Source: Paramacrobiotus metropolitanus
Lineage: Eukaryota > Tardigrada > Eutardigrada > Parachela > Macrobiotidae
Length of the DNA stretch: 64,000 nt
Assembly: GCF_019649055.1 (NCBI RefSeq)
Contig: NW_026570232.1
Location: forward strand, 930,001 to 994,000
Reading direction: 5' to 3'
Shown piece by piece: positions 52,270 through 64,000 of the stretch. The notes under the pieces were generated by a model that saw only the letters and a list, made by a program, of their open reading frames with translations, was not told the DNA's origin and searched no databases. The position numbers were made by a program, and so were the translations under genes. How positions within the stretch are numbered: the stretch's first letter is position 1; every line of letters starts with the position of its first letter.

Positions 52270-55200
52270 ATGTCCGCTCCCGCGGATGGGTCCTTGGCGG
52301 GTAGTCAGGACATTAAGCAGCATTTTGTGACGCGGGAAGGAGCGTACCGCAATCTGGTGACACACGAGTATTCGCGTCCCCGTCTCCAGAATTCGGCCTT
52401 GAGCGGTGCGCAACAAGCCAATGTGCCCGTTAGAATGAGTCTGGTGCAGGTCGCTGATGATCAGGAGACGGGCTATCCGGATAGATTGCTCTTTAATATT
52501 GGACGGGAGATCTTTCTGTATGCCTTCAAAAGTATTTGGGAGGTGAGCAGTGCTTCGTGCAGTCAGCGGATGACTGATTGTGCCAGCTGTCTTAGAAAAT
52601 TCTGATACGGATTATCCATGGAATTAATAATTATTCTATCTATTTGTTAATTTGTAGGCTGTATTTCTTTCCAATAAAAATAATATTATGTTATGCCAGA
52701 AATTAAAAGAGTGCAGCTTTTTTAATTTTCACCGTTTATCGGTTTATGTGTATTTTATTCTGTTTTTTAGAATGTACTGTACAAGTTAAATTAAACGGTA
52801 TTCTGGCAGCTGGCTGTACAGTTATTGACGGATGTATTATGTGTATAGGTTCCCGACTTGGCTCATCCGCTGGATCGTCAGATCCATAAAGCTCTTCCAA
52901 CATGCCACGATATAAACAGGGTTAGCTGTTCCACTCAAGGCTGCACTGTCCTAATTGGATTTACGACCGGTTCTTTCCACGTGACGGATCCCCGAAAGGA
53001 TCCGCACATTTATAACGAAGATGTAAGTCTTTACGCTGCGGAGTATGTGAGGATCGTTTTCTGCCGATAGACAGGGGGAACTGTGGAAATATAATGACGA
53101 GAAAGTGTTGTTTGGCTAATTTGGCCTAATTATCGTGAGCACGCATCCAGGCTTAATTATTGCTCCTTGGGGCTTATCGCAGGCTGCAGCATCCATCCTA
53201 CTGGCTGCATTATTATTTAACTCGGAAAAGAAATTATGAACAGCTGAATACGCTTTGAACCGCTTTCGATTGATTTGCAGTTAACCCTCGTTTCACCGGA
53301 ATATGGATACTTTATAAATTGATAGAGCTTTAGACAAGAAAACTGGTTTTATTTTTTTTCACTTTTTGAACTAGTTTAATTTAGTCCAGCAGTGCTGGTA
53401 TAACATGGTGTTATACGATAACTGCAAACCGGAGTGTAGAAATAAAACGACCGTGTTGTATTCGTCAGGCCGAGGGTTGCCAGTTGTAGATCGTAAAAAA
53501 ATGATTTTTAGTGGCCTTGCAAGGACTAGGAATGGGTAAAATAACTGGGTAGAGTTGTTTCACATTTTAGTGTGTGGATTTTATTTGGGAATCTTATTTG
53601 TATGTATGCCTTACTCTTCGTATTTTCAGCGGATGCTGGACAAAACCAAAGTGACCTGCGTTAAGTGGATACCGGGCTCGCTCCAGCAGTTCCTGATCAG
53701 CTTCTCCAGCGGTCAGCTATTCCACTGTGATGACTCCCTGTCGTGGATAACGGCCCCACCTTCCTACAGTCTCCACAAGCACGGCGAGGGCTATGCGGTC
53801 TACACGACGAAATCCCGGTCGAATCGGAATCCGCTGTATCGGTGGATGATTGGCGAAGGATCTCTGAATGCGTTTGCATTTTCGCCTTGTAACCGTTATT
53901 TGGCCACCGCCGGGCACGATGGCTATCTCCGCGTCTTTGTCTTCGATACCATGGACCTGTTGGGAATAGCCAGGAGCTATTTTGGCGGTTTATTATGCCT
54001 GTGCTGGTCACCGGATTCTAAATTTGTGTGCTGTGCCGGGGAGGATGATTTAGTGCATATATGGAGCGTGGAGTACCGGCGGATTGTGGCCCGGGGCCGC
54101 GGACATCGAAGCTGGGTGACGGCGGTCAGTTTTGATCCGCTGACGAGCTGCTTGACGCAGGATGTGATTGCGGGACTTGCGGATGCGGGGAAGAATACCG
54201 GTGGCGGGGGAAACAGACCTGCTGGGTAAGTTACCGAGTTGTAAAAGAATTAACTTTATGTATAGTTTGTCGTTCGTTTCTCTCGAGCGCTATGTTGTGT
54301 GTACTATCTTGGTTACGTTTTAGGGCAGAAATCAGTTGTAACTGTTGTGTGAAATGTCGGTGAGGCTGTTGCTGTAATATGAATGTGTATGTGTGTAAAT
54401 TGTGTACTTCATGAGTGTAACTAGTGAACATTGATAACTATAAAAAAGTAATTTTCTCGTGAAAACTATTGTTTGGGATCAGTATGAACATACTGTGACA
54501 TAAGACCGGTAGATAAAATGGTGCGTTACTGGCTTCCTTGTTTCCATTTTTCTCATCTGCTATGGTGACACTTGGTTGTAAGAACTTTCAGATTTTCAGC
54601 ATCCTTGTAGATTGTGCGCAGTTCGGGTATTTTATTTATGCATTGGTAGTAAATCAGTAATTAGGTTTGTTATTTATCGGTTACTTTGAGGGTTTATCAA
54701 CAAAAGGGAATCATAATATCTTTATTTGGTATATATGTTAGTTCGTGTTTTCATTGCAGAGACGCTGTGAGCCAGCGGATAACAACGTACAGGTTCGCCA
54801 GCGTGGGTCAAGATACGCAAATCTGTCTGTGGGAACTGACTGACGACATTGTGAAGCAATCGGTCGTATCCCGATTACGCACCGGCTCCGCCGTTCTTCC
54901 CATGGCCCCCGTCCTCAATCCGCCATTCCCCCTTGTGCCCGAGAAACCCGCCAAAGAGCACAACCACCGTCGCAACATTCCCCTGTTGGGCGGTCGCTTC
55001 GGCGACAAATCGTCCTCCAGTTCGCATGCGCACAACAAGCACAGCGCCAGTGCGCCCTCCTCCGTGGCGGCGCCCTCGCGGAGTGAGTCGCGTGATGAAG
55101 GCGCCGGGGGCGGGAAGATGCTGGGCAGCTGGCAGTGTCCCAAGTTGGACGATGTACCGCTGCTGGAGCCGCTGGTGTGTAAGCGGATCGCCCAGGAGCG

Positions 55201-55330
55201 GCTGAATGATATTGTCTTTCATGATGACTGCATTCTCATCTCCACGCAGGAGGGCCTCATTATGACGTGGGCCCGCCCCGGCCGGACCCCGGCCAATCAC
55301 TCTAGTCGGCAGAATTCGTGTTCCAATTGA
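52270..55330 (+). CDS. WDR20: WDR20-type WD-repeat protein
   Basis: Four exons join in phase: 52270-52542, 52849-53022, 53630-54225 and 54760-55330, giving 537 residues. ATG 52270 is chosen over 52234 because MSAPADGSL... places KQHFVTREGAYR at the usual distance from the start. Matching segments are THEYSRP, DRLLFNIGREIFLY, PTCHDINRV, TKVTCVKWIPGS, NPLYRWMIGEGSLNAFAFSP, SYFGGLLCLCWSPDSKF, GEDDLVHIWSVEYRRIVARG, FASVGQDTQICLWEL and CILISTQEGLIMTWARPG. These make the WD-repeat propeller. In vertebrates WDR20 binds and activates the USP12/USP46-UAF1 deubiquitinases. A Ser/His/Pro-rich insert (about residues 400-460) separates the last blades, as in orthologues. Confidence 0.93.
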
Positions 55331-55656
55331 TATGGATGGGTGTGGATCGATTTTTTCAGTTTGTTGTTGCGTTTCTTGTTGTCGTTTGGTTGTTTGTGCG
55401 TGTGTGGAGGTTTTGATTGTTTTTAGCGGATTCTATTCGAAATTTGAGCACCCCCGGTCTTTTCAAGTATTTTGATTCTTTACGGTTTGGGAAAAATCTT
55501 AAGTATTTCATTAATTTTATCTTGGCGTGAAGTTGTGAATTTTTTGGTTGTTGCGTTTCTTTTAAGTGAATGTGCTGTTTTTTTTCTAGCGCAACGCACA
55601 TGGTAATTTGTTCTGACTTGGAAATGGAAACTTAGAAATGCACAACATCATAAAAA

Positions 55657-57125
55657 TTATCGAATTGACGTGATTGCATATGCAAACAGCAAAAGCATCA
55701 ATGTCGGAAACGGATGCTGAGTACAACACATTCTGCGCGCAGAATTTTGAAGGCTACGCCGTACATCCGATAAAACAGCGTTGGCAGCGTCAGCACCGGC
55801 GGCGGCGGCTCGCATACCGGCCTGTCCGAAATTGGATTCCAGCAGCATAGTGTTCTGGGGCGCATTGCAGTTGTCGGTGAGGCAGATGCATAGTTGACCT
55901 TTGAGGGTCAGATTGTACTGCTGCCAGTCGGGCAGGACGACGCTTACCGGGCCACTCGGTTCAGCAATGGGATTGTCGCTGAATTCGTAGCATTTCTCAC
56001 TGGTACCGAATTCCGGGTCCAGTTGGGAGAACACCGAATTGAGGGCAGTGGATGCGGTCAGACAGCCGGTATTACGCGCTGTGAAGTCGTTATTTATTTA
56101 TCACTATTACTTATTACTTACTTCTGATGAAAATTTAAGATTAATATTAGAACAGAATTTGCTTGAATGCTAAACTTTGAGCTGTTGCGTTAATTTCGCA
56201 TTTTTGTTTGTCTGACAAAATATTTCGGACTTCGGAGTACAATATGTATGCACAGCAAATTTGTTAACAACATATTGACCGTGAAATGCTTTTAACCTGA
56301 CAAGTGAAAGTAACTGTGAGACGACCTTACAACAAACATACTGTGGTTTTGTTAAAAAAACGAATGCCGACCTTTTGGTTGCAAGTGCATAATTACCATA
56401 CTGCGAAATCGTATTCGCTACTTATACGTACTCGTATACACTGTACTTGTTCATAGTACCCAGTCAGCTTTGTAACAGATTTCTAGCTTACGTTTACGAA
56501 AGTTCGTGTATGAAATGAACGTTCTAATATTCTATTTTTCTAGCAGTGACTGTTTCTGTTTCTAACAAGTAAGTAAAATAAATTCTCCTACTGGCAAATG
56601 ATCTAACAGCCGTTGAATTGGCTTTCGGGACGGCTGTCCAAAGTAAATCCGTCGAAATGCAGGATACACCGTCTTGTGAACATTCTCCCAGAAGGAAGGT
56701 TGTGGGGTCTGTACAGTATTCTGCTACATCCAGCGTTAAATTAGGTGACCTTGGACAATAAGCGCACTGTAATGCTCTCCCTGTAAACGTCGACAAAATA
56801 TTAAAATAATTAGTCGAATATCTCCCGAATGTAACAACAATAGATAGTATCTGTATAGTTTTTACAGTAAGTGTACATACATACTCGTTTGTGCACTGTC
56901 GGCGGTGCGATTACCACAATAGGCATTAATTGATTAATAGCTATTAGCGAAGCACAGCACAATATTGTTTTGCGACTTATGAACACAGACCTTATTGCTT
57001 AGCTTGTAAACAGAGCTCGAGAGATAGAAAGTGATTTGTGCGATAATAAAATTGATTTTATACATACCAACATCCACAATCCAAGCAGCAAGAAAGCAGA
57101 TTAACGAAGATTTATAATTGAACAT
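55657..57125 (-). CDS. Ly6/three-finger-like GPI-anchored surface protein
   Basis: Minus-strand exons 57125-57068, 56780-56592 and 56078-55657 join in phase and give 222 residues. Exon 1 is a signal peptide (MFNYKSSLICFLAAWIVDVG). The mature protein starts LQCAYCP, the Cys-x-x-Cys opening of Ly6/uPAR domains. It has about ten Cys and ends the domain with CICLTDNCN, the usual C-x-C...D-N-C-N close. After an Ala-rich linker the C-terminus is hydrophobic (FPTLMLLLFAYAITSI) with no cytoplasmic tail, fitting a GPI signal. Exon 2 ends at A|GTAGGAG, chosen because it keeps phase into RNTGCLTAS. The gene is convergent with WDR20. Confidence 0.75.
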
Positions 57126-58093
57126 GGCGAAAAACCCGAATTTGTTTCACTGTATCAGTACGGTTTGTTTGTACTGTACAGTGGCCGATACTTGCATCTA
57201 CGGTGTGGAAGATGAACAATGATTACAAAGCTCTTTCGATCGCCACAAAATTCGTAAGATAAACTGGAAATTGATGTTTCACTGATAAAAAGCAGTTTTC
57301 AGTTCCATGTGCCGTATTAATTGATATGCAAGTAACAGAAATCAAAACTTTTTACTGATGAATCTGGAACAGGCCGGATGCTAGCACTCTAGTGTCAGCT
57401 TACAAGACCAATGCAGGGAGTACGTAATGAAATGCAAAACAAATGTCAGCATTAGTTTTACTTCCAGAATAGCGCCTTATGTTGATTGTGAGTTCGGAGT
57501 ACGAAGTACGAAGATGATTGTCCATAAGGTCTTAAAATTAATACTGCCCTTTATTATTTATGTGTAGTTCTTATACTCATACTTTCGAAAGGTGTTCGTA
57601 TTACGTATAACACGCTTTACCATCATCTGCTTTTTACTATTAAATTAAATGTTTATTTGCATAGCTTACTTTTCAACCAAATTTTGTTTTGGTTAGCAAC
57701 TAAATCCCGCAAATAACCCATGGTGCTGCGGTGCAACACTGCAAATGCAATTGCAATGGAACAAGCCCAATAACAGTTGTAATACCAACGTGCTTAGCAA
57801 GTCGGTACCGCAAACAGCTCGAGATTTCAGTTCTCTGTGTACAAACTACGGATGCTGTTATCTGTATTTATGAACTGGATTGTAGAGATGTACTTACTAT
57901 ATGGCAATAAATATGACGGGACAGAATCAGAACTGATTAGCGCTGTGAGCAAAATTTATGAATGTTCATAATATGTTTATTACGTAACTTCTATCAAAAT
58001 TCGCTCATTTTAAATTAAGTCTTAGTATTTCGCTAGTCAGTCTGTCAACACGATTAATGATAGCAAAAAAAATGCTAAAACTGTGAGAAATCA
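57126..58093. other. Spacer upstream of the Ly6-like gene and downstream of member F
   Basis: Presumed promoter of the Ly6-like gene and 3' UTR of F. No exon or repeat recognised. Confidence 0.5.
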
Positions 58094-58762
58094 TCAAGTG
58101 AGTATAAACCCAGCATTTATTCGCCCTCCTCCAGCAGGTTCACTTTCCGGAGACAATCCGCTAGTAACCGGAAGTAGGTTGTCGTTGGAGGCCACGCGTT
58201 TGGGTGGCTGCGTGCAGTGTTCCGCTTTGGATATAACGACGTCTTCGTACGACGGCGGCAATATATCCGGTTCCCCTTCGCTGACCACATTATTGTAATT
58301 CGGTGGAGCATCCAGGTATTCTGTCGGTCGGTCGGGGCGACGGTTCCGTGAGTCCCGCTGGCGCTGGATGGAATTGCTGAGCGCTGCTTCGTTAAATACG
58401 CGGGTTTTGCAATAGCGGCACAGGGCGAAGAAGAGAATGCCCAAGCAGAATACCACTATCAGCAGCGCCAAGGCCATCAAGCCGTAATTGCCCATGCTGC
58501 TCTGCGACTGCTCCATCGGGCCCAGTGTCGGGAAACTGGAAGTGTTGTGCAAGGTGTTGGTGAAATTGAAAATGCCAGACAAGCGCCATGCCGGTCTAGC
58601 ATTTGTACGCAGTAGAGAGATGTTCAATCGTGGCATTATTGCTGACCATGTAAAGGGCAAAGAGAACCTTTCCGTGTGTTCCAGCTCGCTCGTCGAGTTG
58701 TTCTGGATCTCCGATATGAGTTCGGGATTCGAGATGAGTGCAGAATCCACAGGTATATACAT
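58094..58762 (-). CDS. Member F: single-pass membrane protein with two PPxY motifs, 5' end unresolved
   Basis: One minus-strand frame encodes about 220 residues from ATG 58762. It has an N-glycosylated segment (NNST, NISL, NFTN, HNTS), one helix (GLMALALLIVVFCLGILFFA), a basic stop-transfer and a tail with DAPPNYNNVV and LPPSYEDVV. The tail ends GGRINAGFILT, recalling VNAGFQL near the end of member B. The frame stays open slightly upstream (to 58792) but is then stopped, without an obvious acceptor or signal peptide. It may be a last exon, or the protein may use its helix as a signal anchor. It lacks the juxtamembrane Cys motif of B to E, so family membership rests on the tail and topology. 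A decayed copy lies at 60836-61235. Confidence 0.6.
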   Translation of the reverse strand: MYIPVDSALISNPELISEIQNNSTSELEHTERFSLPFTWSAIMPRLNISLLRTNARPAWRLSGIFNFTNTLHNTSSFPTLGPMEQSQSSMGNYGLMALALLIVVFCLGILFFALCRYCKTRVFNEAALSNSIQRQRDSRNRRPDRPTEYLDAPPNYNNVVSEGEPDILPPSYEDVVISKAEHCTQPPKRVASNDNLLPVTSGLSPESEPAGGGRINAGFILT

Positions 58763-58792
58763 TATAATTTGGGAATAGTTGTCGTTGGGCAC

Positions 58793-60109
58793 CCCGGAAG
58801 ATCACAGCACGTACAGGATTTTTGCGGCGTACGTTATATACGTTATATATACGAGCATATGAGTCAGTAATCAAAACCGGCATCACAAACTCCTAGTATA
58901 ATTCATCTTGGACTTCCATGATCGGCTGCGCCTTTGTACATTAGTAAAATCCAAGGGTGGAGATACAGAGAGTCAAAACCAGTTTTAATTCAAACAGTAT
59001 AATACGTCATACCATAATTGTGGTTCTAGATCTTGCTCACAGGAGAACAGGAAAGATCCAGAATGAAAATGCTTCCTATAATACCAGCAAGATTACTAAA
59101 AATTCATGGACTGCACATCCTTCGTAAACAGTTTATTTATGTCTGGGCAAAGCTATCCGCACTAAAATCTTTTTAAAATACTCCAGCTTCAAGGTTGTGA
59201 TTATTAGCGGTTGGATAGAGGCTTCTATTTTGTAGATGTTCGGCAATGAGAGTAGAAGGAAGAAGTGCTTACACGGCGCATGAAATCAGAATGTTTACTT
59301 CGAAACTATCTTATTAGTATGCTAATGTTATCTCGAAGATATATCGGCCCATTGTGTCGGGCATGATTAAAACCTCAGCCTAGTCATGTTATGATAAAAG
59401 GGCGCAATATATACCGGTAGTTATCAATAATAAAGTGTAACGTGTTCACGTAGTTTTGGATGGCTCACAGCGTAACTTATCGGATCGTAGAGCATTTTCA
59501 GCTATGTATGTCCACATACAGTAAATACCATATTTGGCTGCATGCACAGTTCTACGTAATTCTGCTGTGTTGCATAACGTTTTGTTGTTAAAACCAAATG
59601 ATCCAGAAAAGGGTGGTCGCAATGGAGGCTTGGTTGCCCCACCGGTGGATTGGATAAGATTTTGCCGGTGTACCGCCGCGAATCCCACGGAGACGTTCTG
59701 TCGAAAGTTATTAATATACCGTTCGCCAACGCGTTTATTTCAATTATGTGCTTGAGGTCGACAATTGTTTCTCACTACGACTCTACGAGTACTTCAAGTA
59801 CTTCTATGGATAATGGCAAAGACGCAAGACTGTTGAGCTCATGCAAAAAGCTTCAAGCAGCCCATCCGGAAGATCTTAACAGTACCCCGCATGATAGTAG
59901 TGCACCCACCCTTCGGGCGACAGCTCAATATGCCCGTTTGATTCCGCACTTGAAATTTTTGAGTGCTGCAAAAAGCAAAATACCATTAATTTTTACGGCT
60001 GGCAACTTGCATCCTTACTGGAGATTTGCTCCCAGTAAATAATATTTATGTATCAGTTTTATTGAATCAGTGCCAGATTTCCTGTTTTTTGGTGTTAAGT
60101 ATACATTAT
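58793..60109. other. Region without a confident gene
   Basis: Overlapping open frames on both strands near 59446-60042 look partly protein-like. The plus frame ending at 60042 includes ARLIPHLKFLSAAKSKIPL, but I recognise no family and cannot choose a strand. Upstream exons of member F may lie here. Confidence 0.4.
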
Positions 60110-60770
60110 ATGGAACCGCACGAGCAACTAGACGCCCGTGGTGGCCATACGCAGACACGCGCACCCTTGTCCGAGGACATCGTGAAGAAAGTTGAAGAGT
60201 GAGTACCTTTAAACCGTCAGTTCGTGTAGAAATACTGGATGTTTTGGCTGGAATTAATCTCCTTGATTAACTGATTATAATTCAATACGTTTTTGCTAGA
60301 CTGCGGATAATGTCCGACACCATGAACGTCAACGCGCCTTCCGTCGAACAAGTTAATCAGTTAAAAATCCTTGCACCAGTATTGTTGCACCTTCTCCTTC
60401 TGTATCGACTCTCACTCCCTGTCCTCTTGATGAACAGATGAAATCGGCCATCGTAACTATTTTTGCCGATCAGAGTGGAATGAATGCACATTACAGTCGA
60501 CTGTGAGTTTTCCGTAGGTTGTGTGCTGCAAACATGCCACTGTCACGTGACTCACGTTGAACTGTGGAAAAGTGGGGTTTTTGTTGTTGTAGAGCGCTGA
60601 TGAGCTGGGACTGGGATTTTGAAGAAGCGGGTGCGGCTTTCTTGAAACTCAAAAGTGAAAATAAAATTCCCCCGGAAGCCTTCGTCAAATAGCAGCGCGA
60701 TTATGTTTGGTTTTTGTTTGGAGAATTTACCAGGTATTTGCTTGGCTTTTTGTTATCCTTCGCTCGATGT
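60110..60770 (+). pseudogene. Decayed copy of the NXF1 3' end (TAP-C exons), with an extra 5' exon-like piece
   Basis: 60300-60508 matches NXF1 exon 48641-48856 (shared APSVEQVNQ coding) and 60593-60692 matches the last exon (GAAFLKLKSENK, PPEAFVK). The intervening intron and about 80 bp of 3' flank also match. Relative to NXF1, about 19 bp is lost after the VNQL codons, which shifts the frame and ends it at TGA 60439-60441. The downstream TAP-C frame (DEQMKSAIVTIFADQSG) is intact but out of register. Upstream, ATG 60110 opens a 29-codon piece (MEPHEQLDARGG...) ending at a donor of the same phase as the NXF1 exon it replaces. That piece has no match in NXF1. Confidence 0.8.
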
Positions 60771-60835
60771 TCATACTTTATAGTACTGTAAGCGTGCAAT
60801 GTTCCGCTGTGAATTAACGATGTTTTCGTAGAAGA

Positions 60836-61235
60836 GGCGGCAGTACAGAATATCCGCTTCGCCTTTGTTTACCACACTATAATATCGTCCGGTGGAGCAT
60901 CCAGGTATTCTGTCGGGACGACCGTTACGTGCGTCTCGCTGCGGATCATGGATGGAAGGCCTTACTTGTTAGCGCTGCGTCGTGAAATAAGTACTTGAGT
61001 ACTCGGATTGTGCAATAGCGCTGACAATATCTTGTTTCTACTTAGCTTTTTCTATGTCCAAAAGTAATATTACAGCTAAATGTCTCGGCATTTGTATTTA
61101 CATCATTGTTGACAGTATAAAGGCAATGAGCTCTCTGTGTTTCAGCTTGCTTGTCGAGTTTTTCTGTGTCTTTTGTGACTGAATCGGGAATGAGTGTAGA
61201 GTTCACCGGAGTGAATGTTTTGGAATACTTTACTT
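60836..61235 (-). pseudogene. Decayed copy of member F
   Basis: The sequence aligns by eye with 58235-58790. The stretch gtggagcatccaggtattct is shared exactly with F, and the following Arg-rich, TM-region and ectodomain segments match with many substitutions and indels. No continuous frame remains. It lies about 65 bp beyond the NXF1 copy, on the opposite strand. Confidence 0.75.
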
Positions 61236-64000
61236 TGTAGTTTCGCTACAATGTACACACACTGTTACAGTATATGAATTCATTAAAATATGAATATGTT
61301 GGACATGGGTGGCGTCCTTGACCCTTGTGCATAATTAAAATCCGAGATACTCCAGGGTTTGTGCAAGGCAAAACTGGCATCGTTTCTAGTGTAATGCTGT
61401 TAGTTCTTCCGATTCTGGATCTTGCACACAGAGATATTTTGCTTAATGTAGTCACAGTTAATTTATACGTAATAGCTTACCTTACAATATTTTTATCGCT
61501 TACAACAAAATTACCGTAATATAACGTGTTGCAGAATGCGAAATCGGATATGGGGCGAGACAAAGATCGAGATGCATGTACAAAAAATTAATGTATGTGC
61601 AAAAAAGCGATAACACCATTCCTAAAAGCACTGCTTTCATAATTATGCTTTTCTGTTAATGTTAATCTATCGGGAACTGACAATTGCTTATAACACTTAC
61701 ATGCAGAAAGATACGATTGGTACTGTATATATGCAGACATCGATATGCCGCGAGTGGCGGCAAGGATCTTACTGCATTAAGCTCTATCTGTTTTTAATTG
61801 GATTAACGGTCAAGTCAATTCGGTATAATCAAGCGATCTGTGGCAAAAAGCTAACATTTGACGGAATTCGTAATGACTCTCAAACACATCCCGGCTGCCG
61901 GTGTGTAAACTGCAGTCAGTTCATTCTTCGGCTTTGAATTAACTTACGGGGTGTGGAAGCCGGTAAGCGTTTCATTAAAGGGACAGTTAATATTTATATC
62001 GCCGAAAGAGATAAACTGAATGACTGTATCATCTGCACTAAACGCTCCTTTGATCGTCACCGCAGACACCCGGCAAATACTTACCGTACGATCGCAAGGA
62101 TACCTACGTCCGTCACCTTCGCGTCAGGCGCACTTTTATTGTGTTTGTTCATTAAAAGGATATTTCAGGTTAATTTGACCATACGTTTATTTGATTTATA
62201 TTGGACGCAAGTGGAATAGTGGTCAAGGTGAATGACCAGATCCGTCGCATGTATAATAAATGTTACTAAACGAAAGACTATATCTATATTTTGGAAAGAG
62301 CGGTTTCAAGCAGCATATGTATTAATGTATGCAATACTTTTACACGATGTACAAGTACTAGCGATACTGCTGGCACAATGTAGCTGAATATTGACGTATT
62401 TGAATATTTGTCATATTTGAATGTACCTGAGTATTTCTTCGATAGTTTGCAAAAGCGGCCTTAACAGAAGATTTCACAATAACAGAAGATTTTACAATCG
62501 GCATTTTAGTTAAAACAGACCTATTAATATTGTAAATAAATGCAAGGTAAATAAACGCACGGTACTGTGCTTATTTTAAATATTTTGCTTATAAAATATT
62601 ATACATGGAAGTATTAATTTAAAGCAGGGTCGGGCTCGTGGTCACGGGCATCTTCCGCTTTACGCAGCAAACTGATCCGAGCACAACGGGATAGCAGGCA
62701 ATTTCTGACTACAAGAATTAAGTGGGTAACATTCGAGCTGCACCAGAAATTGCGCATCCTGCTGCACGGTGTGCGCCTGTAGGAAGTAGTCGATGTCTAC
62801 AGTATGGTTGGGCAAGATCTTCAACCATGACGCGTGCCGTCCGCCGCGTGTTTGGGCGAGATGACGGGCTTTACATGTCGGAGCGTGGTGTTACCTCCGG
62901 CCGGAAGCAGAAGCGAAAAGAAGGTCACAGAATGTACGGTCATGCGACTGATGGACATCTTGAGCGCATACAGAAAGTTGAAATGCTGATACTCACAAGT
63001 CACAGGTTGATGGTGCGAGGTTTTTTCAAATTCGCTCAACGGTGGATCTGTCTTAATGCTAGAATTTCCGTTAATTATGGTACATACCGACCAAATACGA
63101 AAGCGTTAATCGGGTTGTCTGCTCTTGATGTATCTGTATTAACAATAATAATAAGATAATAACAAGAAAATTACAATTAGTTTAAATACAGTATAGTAAA
63201 ATTAAAAATTAAAAGCAGTATCCATTGTCAGCAGCATTCTGGTAAAGTTGAAGAGTAAAAAGTGCATGAACTGATACCGCTGGCCATGCAATGAGCACCG
63301 TATCCCGCTTCCGCTCTAACGTAAGCGTCCAGAAGTACTGGCATTGCAACTAACCGTTTTAATACGCTATGGCTCATTTGAGACGAACGGTCCACTCCAG
63401 GCGATCACACTACGTACTAGAGTAGTGCTAGCTGCACCGATTTGGTCCGGTCAATCTGTTCTCGTATGTATGCAATATCACCACAAATATGTACGTATCC
63501 ATGATGCAAAGTATTGTACTGCTCTAATAAAAATGCTGGTGTTATAAAAGGGTTTCGTATCAAGTACTTATTACACCGACCTATAGTTCAGCGATCGATG
63601 TACGTACTTACGGTTAACTTCCTCTTGCAGTTTACCGCGCACTGCAGTGGGAACGTGCCGAGATGCTGGGTTATCGGTTTTAAGTTCTAACAATGATCTA
63701 AGAAGTCTACTGTAATTCACATTCTGAGAATTCAGCGCATCTACACTAGATACGGCTTAAATGATTATTTCATTTTAGTCACAATTTAAATTTGGTCTTT
63801 CTGGCACAGTTTGAGAAGACGCATTTTACCGCTTACGGCTACATCTTGCAAAGGGAAGGAGCCATCGAGACTGTCGTTTGTCGACTCTGTTAAACAGGAC
63901 AGTAAGTTACGGCTTTGTGGAGTCATCTTCCGGTCGGTTTTCAGTTTGTGCCGTTCCCGTGGATGCGGCCGTTTGACAGTCTTCGGCACATCGATATCTT
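61236..64000. other. Region without a confident gene, right edge of window
   Basis: A minus-strand frame near 62660-62905 and another running off the window edge (63786-64000, minus, about 70 codons, Lys/Arg-rich, ending KLCQKDQI) could be exons of unseen genes. Other open frames (61659-61937, 61953-62219, 62722-63159, all +) have no recognisable features. An imperfect duplication (aacagaagatttcacaat / aacagaagattttacaat) occurs near 62464-62500. Confidence 0.4.

Noticed and set aside
54808-55300. Long minus-strand frames opposite WDR20 exon 4
   Set aside because: Antisense shadows of a clearly homologous coding exon.

Overview
The window is nuclear DNA of an intron-rich invertebrate animal. 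Coding exons are split by GT-AG introns, some as short as 50 bp. Several genes are clear orthologues of conserved metazoan proteins: a PP2A B56 subunit, TMEM179, NXF1, COP9 subunit 4 and WDR20. Two multi-pass genes resemble protostome gustatory-receptor-like chemoreceptors. This fits an ecdysozoan, perhaps a tardigrade, but nothing in the sequence fixes the phylum.

Layout. 373-2246 (+): 3' half of a CMGC (CDK/CDKL/CDK7-like) kinase whose 5' exons lie outside the window. 2998-17009: a cluster of four single-pass membrane protein genes of one family, here called B and C (minus strand) and D and E (plus strand). They share intron positions and phases and a membrane-proximal YC...C...CP motif, but their sequences have diverged strongly. 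A minus-strand chemoreceptor-like gene (6228-7484) sits between B and C, and a plus-strand one (17545-18693) follows E. 18.7-25.4 kb is gene-poor. 25.9-38.8 kb (+): PP2A B56 regulatory subunit, with a 7.4 kb intron and a probable alternative N-terminus. 39.9-42.8 kb (-): TMEM179-like gene with a 552 bp TA-flanked MITE in its last intron. 45.8-49.0 kb (+): NXF1 mRNA export receptor. 49.8-51.5 kb (-): CSN4. 52.3-55.3 kb (+): WDR20. 55.7-57.1 kb (-): Ly6-like GPI-anchored protein. 58.1-58.8 kb (-): a fifth PPxY-tailed membrane protein (F). 60.1-61.2 kb: a decayed block in which a copy of the NXF1 3' end lies tail-to-tail with a copy of the F 3' end. 61.3-64 kb: no confident gene.

The housekeeping genes act in unrelated processes (phosphatase targeting, mRNA export, cullin deneddylation, deubiquitinase control) and are linked only by position. 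The most novel content is the membrane protein family. Members have a signal peptide (where the first exon is resolved), two ectodomain exons, a Cys-rich juxtamembrane segment and one TM helix. Three members (B, E, F) have cytoplasmic PPxY motifs, which in known proteins bind NEDD4-type WW domains; D has a tail without PPxY and C has almost no tail. I do not recognise the family. Its function is unknown and a receptor role is inference.

All gene models are hand-built from reading frames, splice consensus and phase agreement. 5' ends are least certain.
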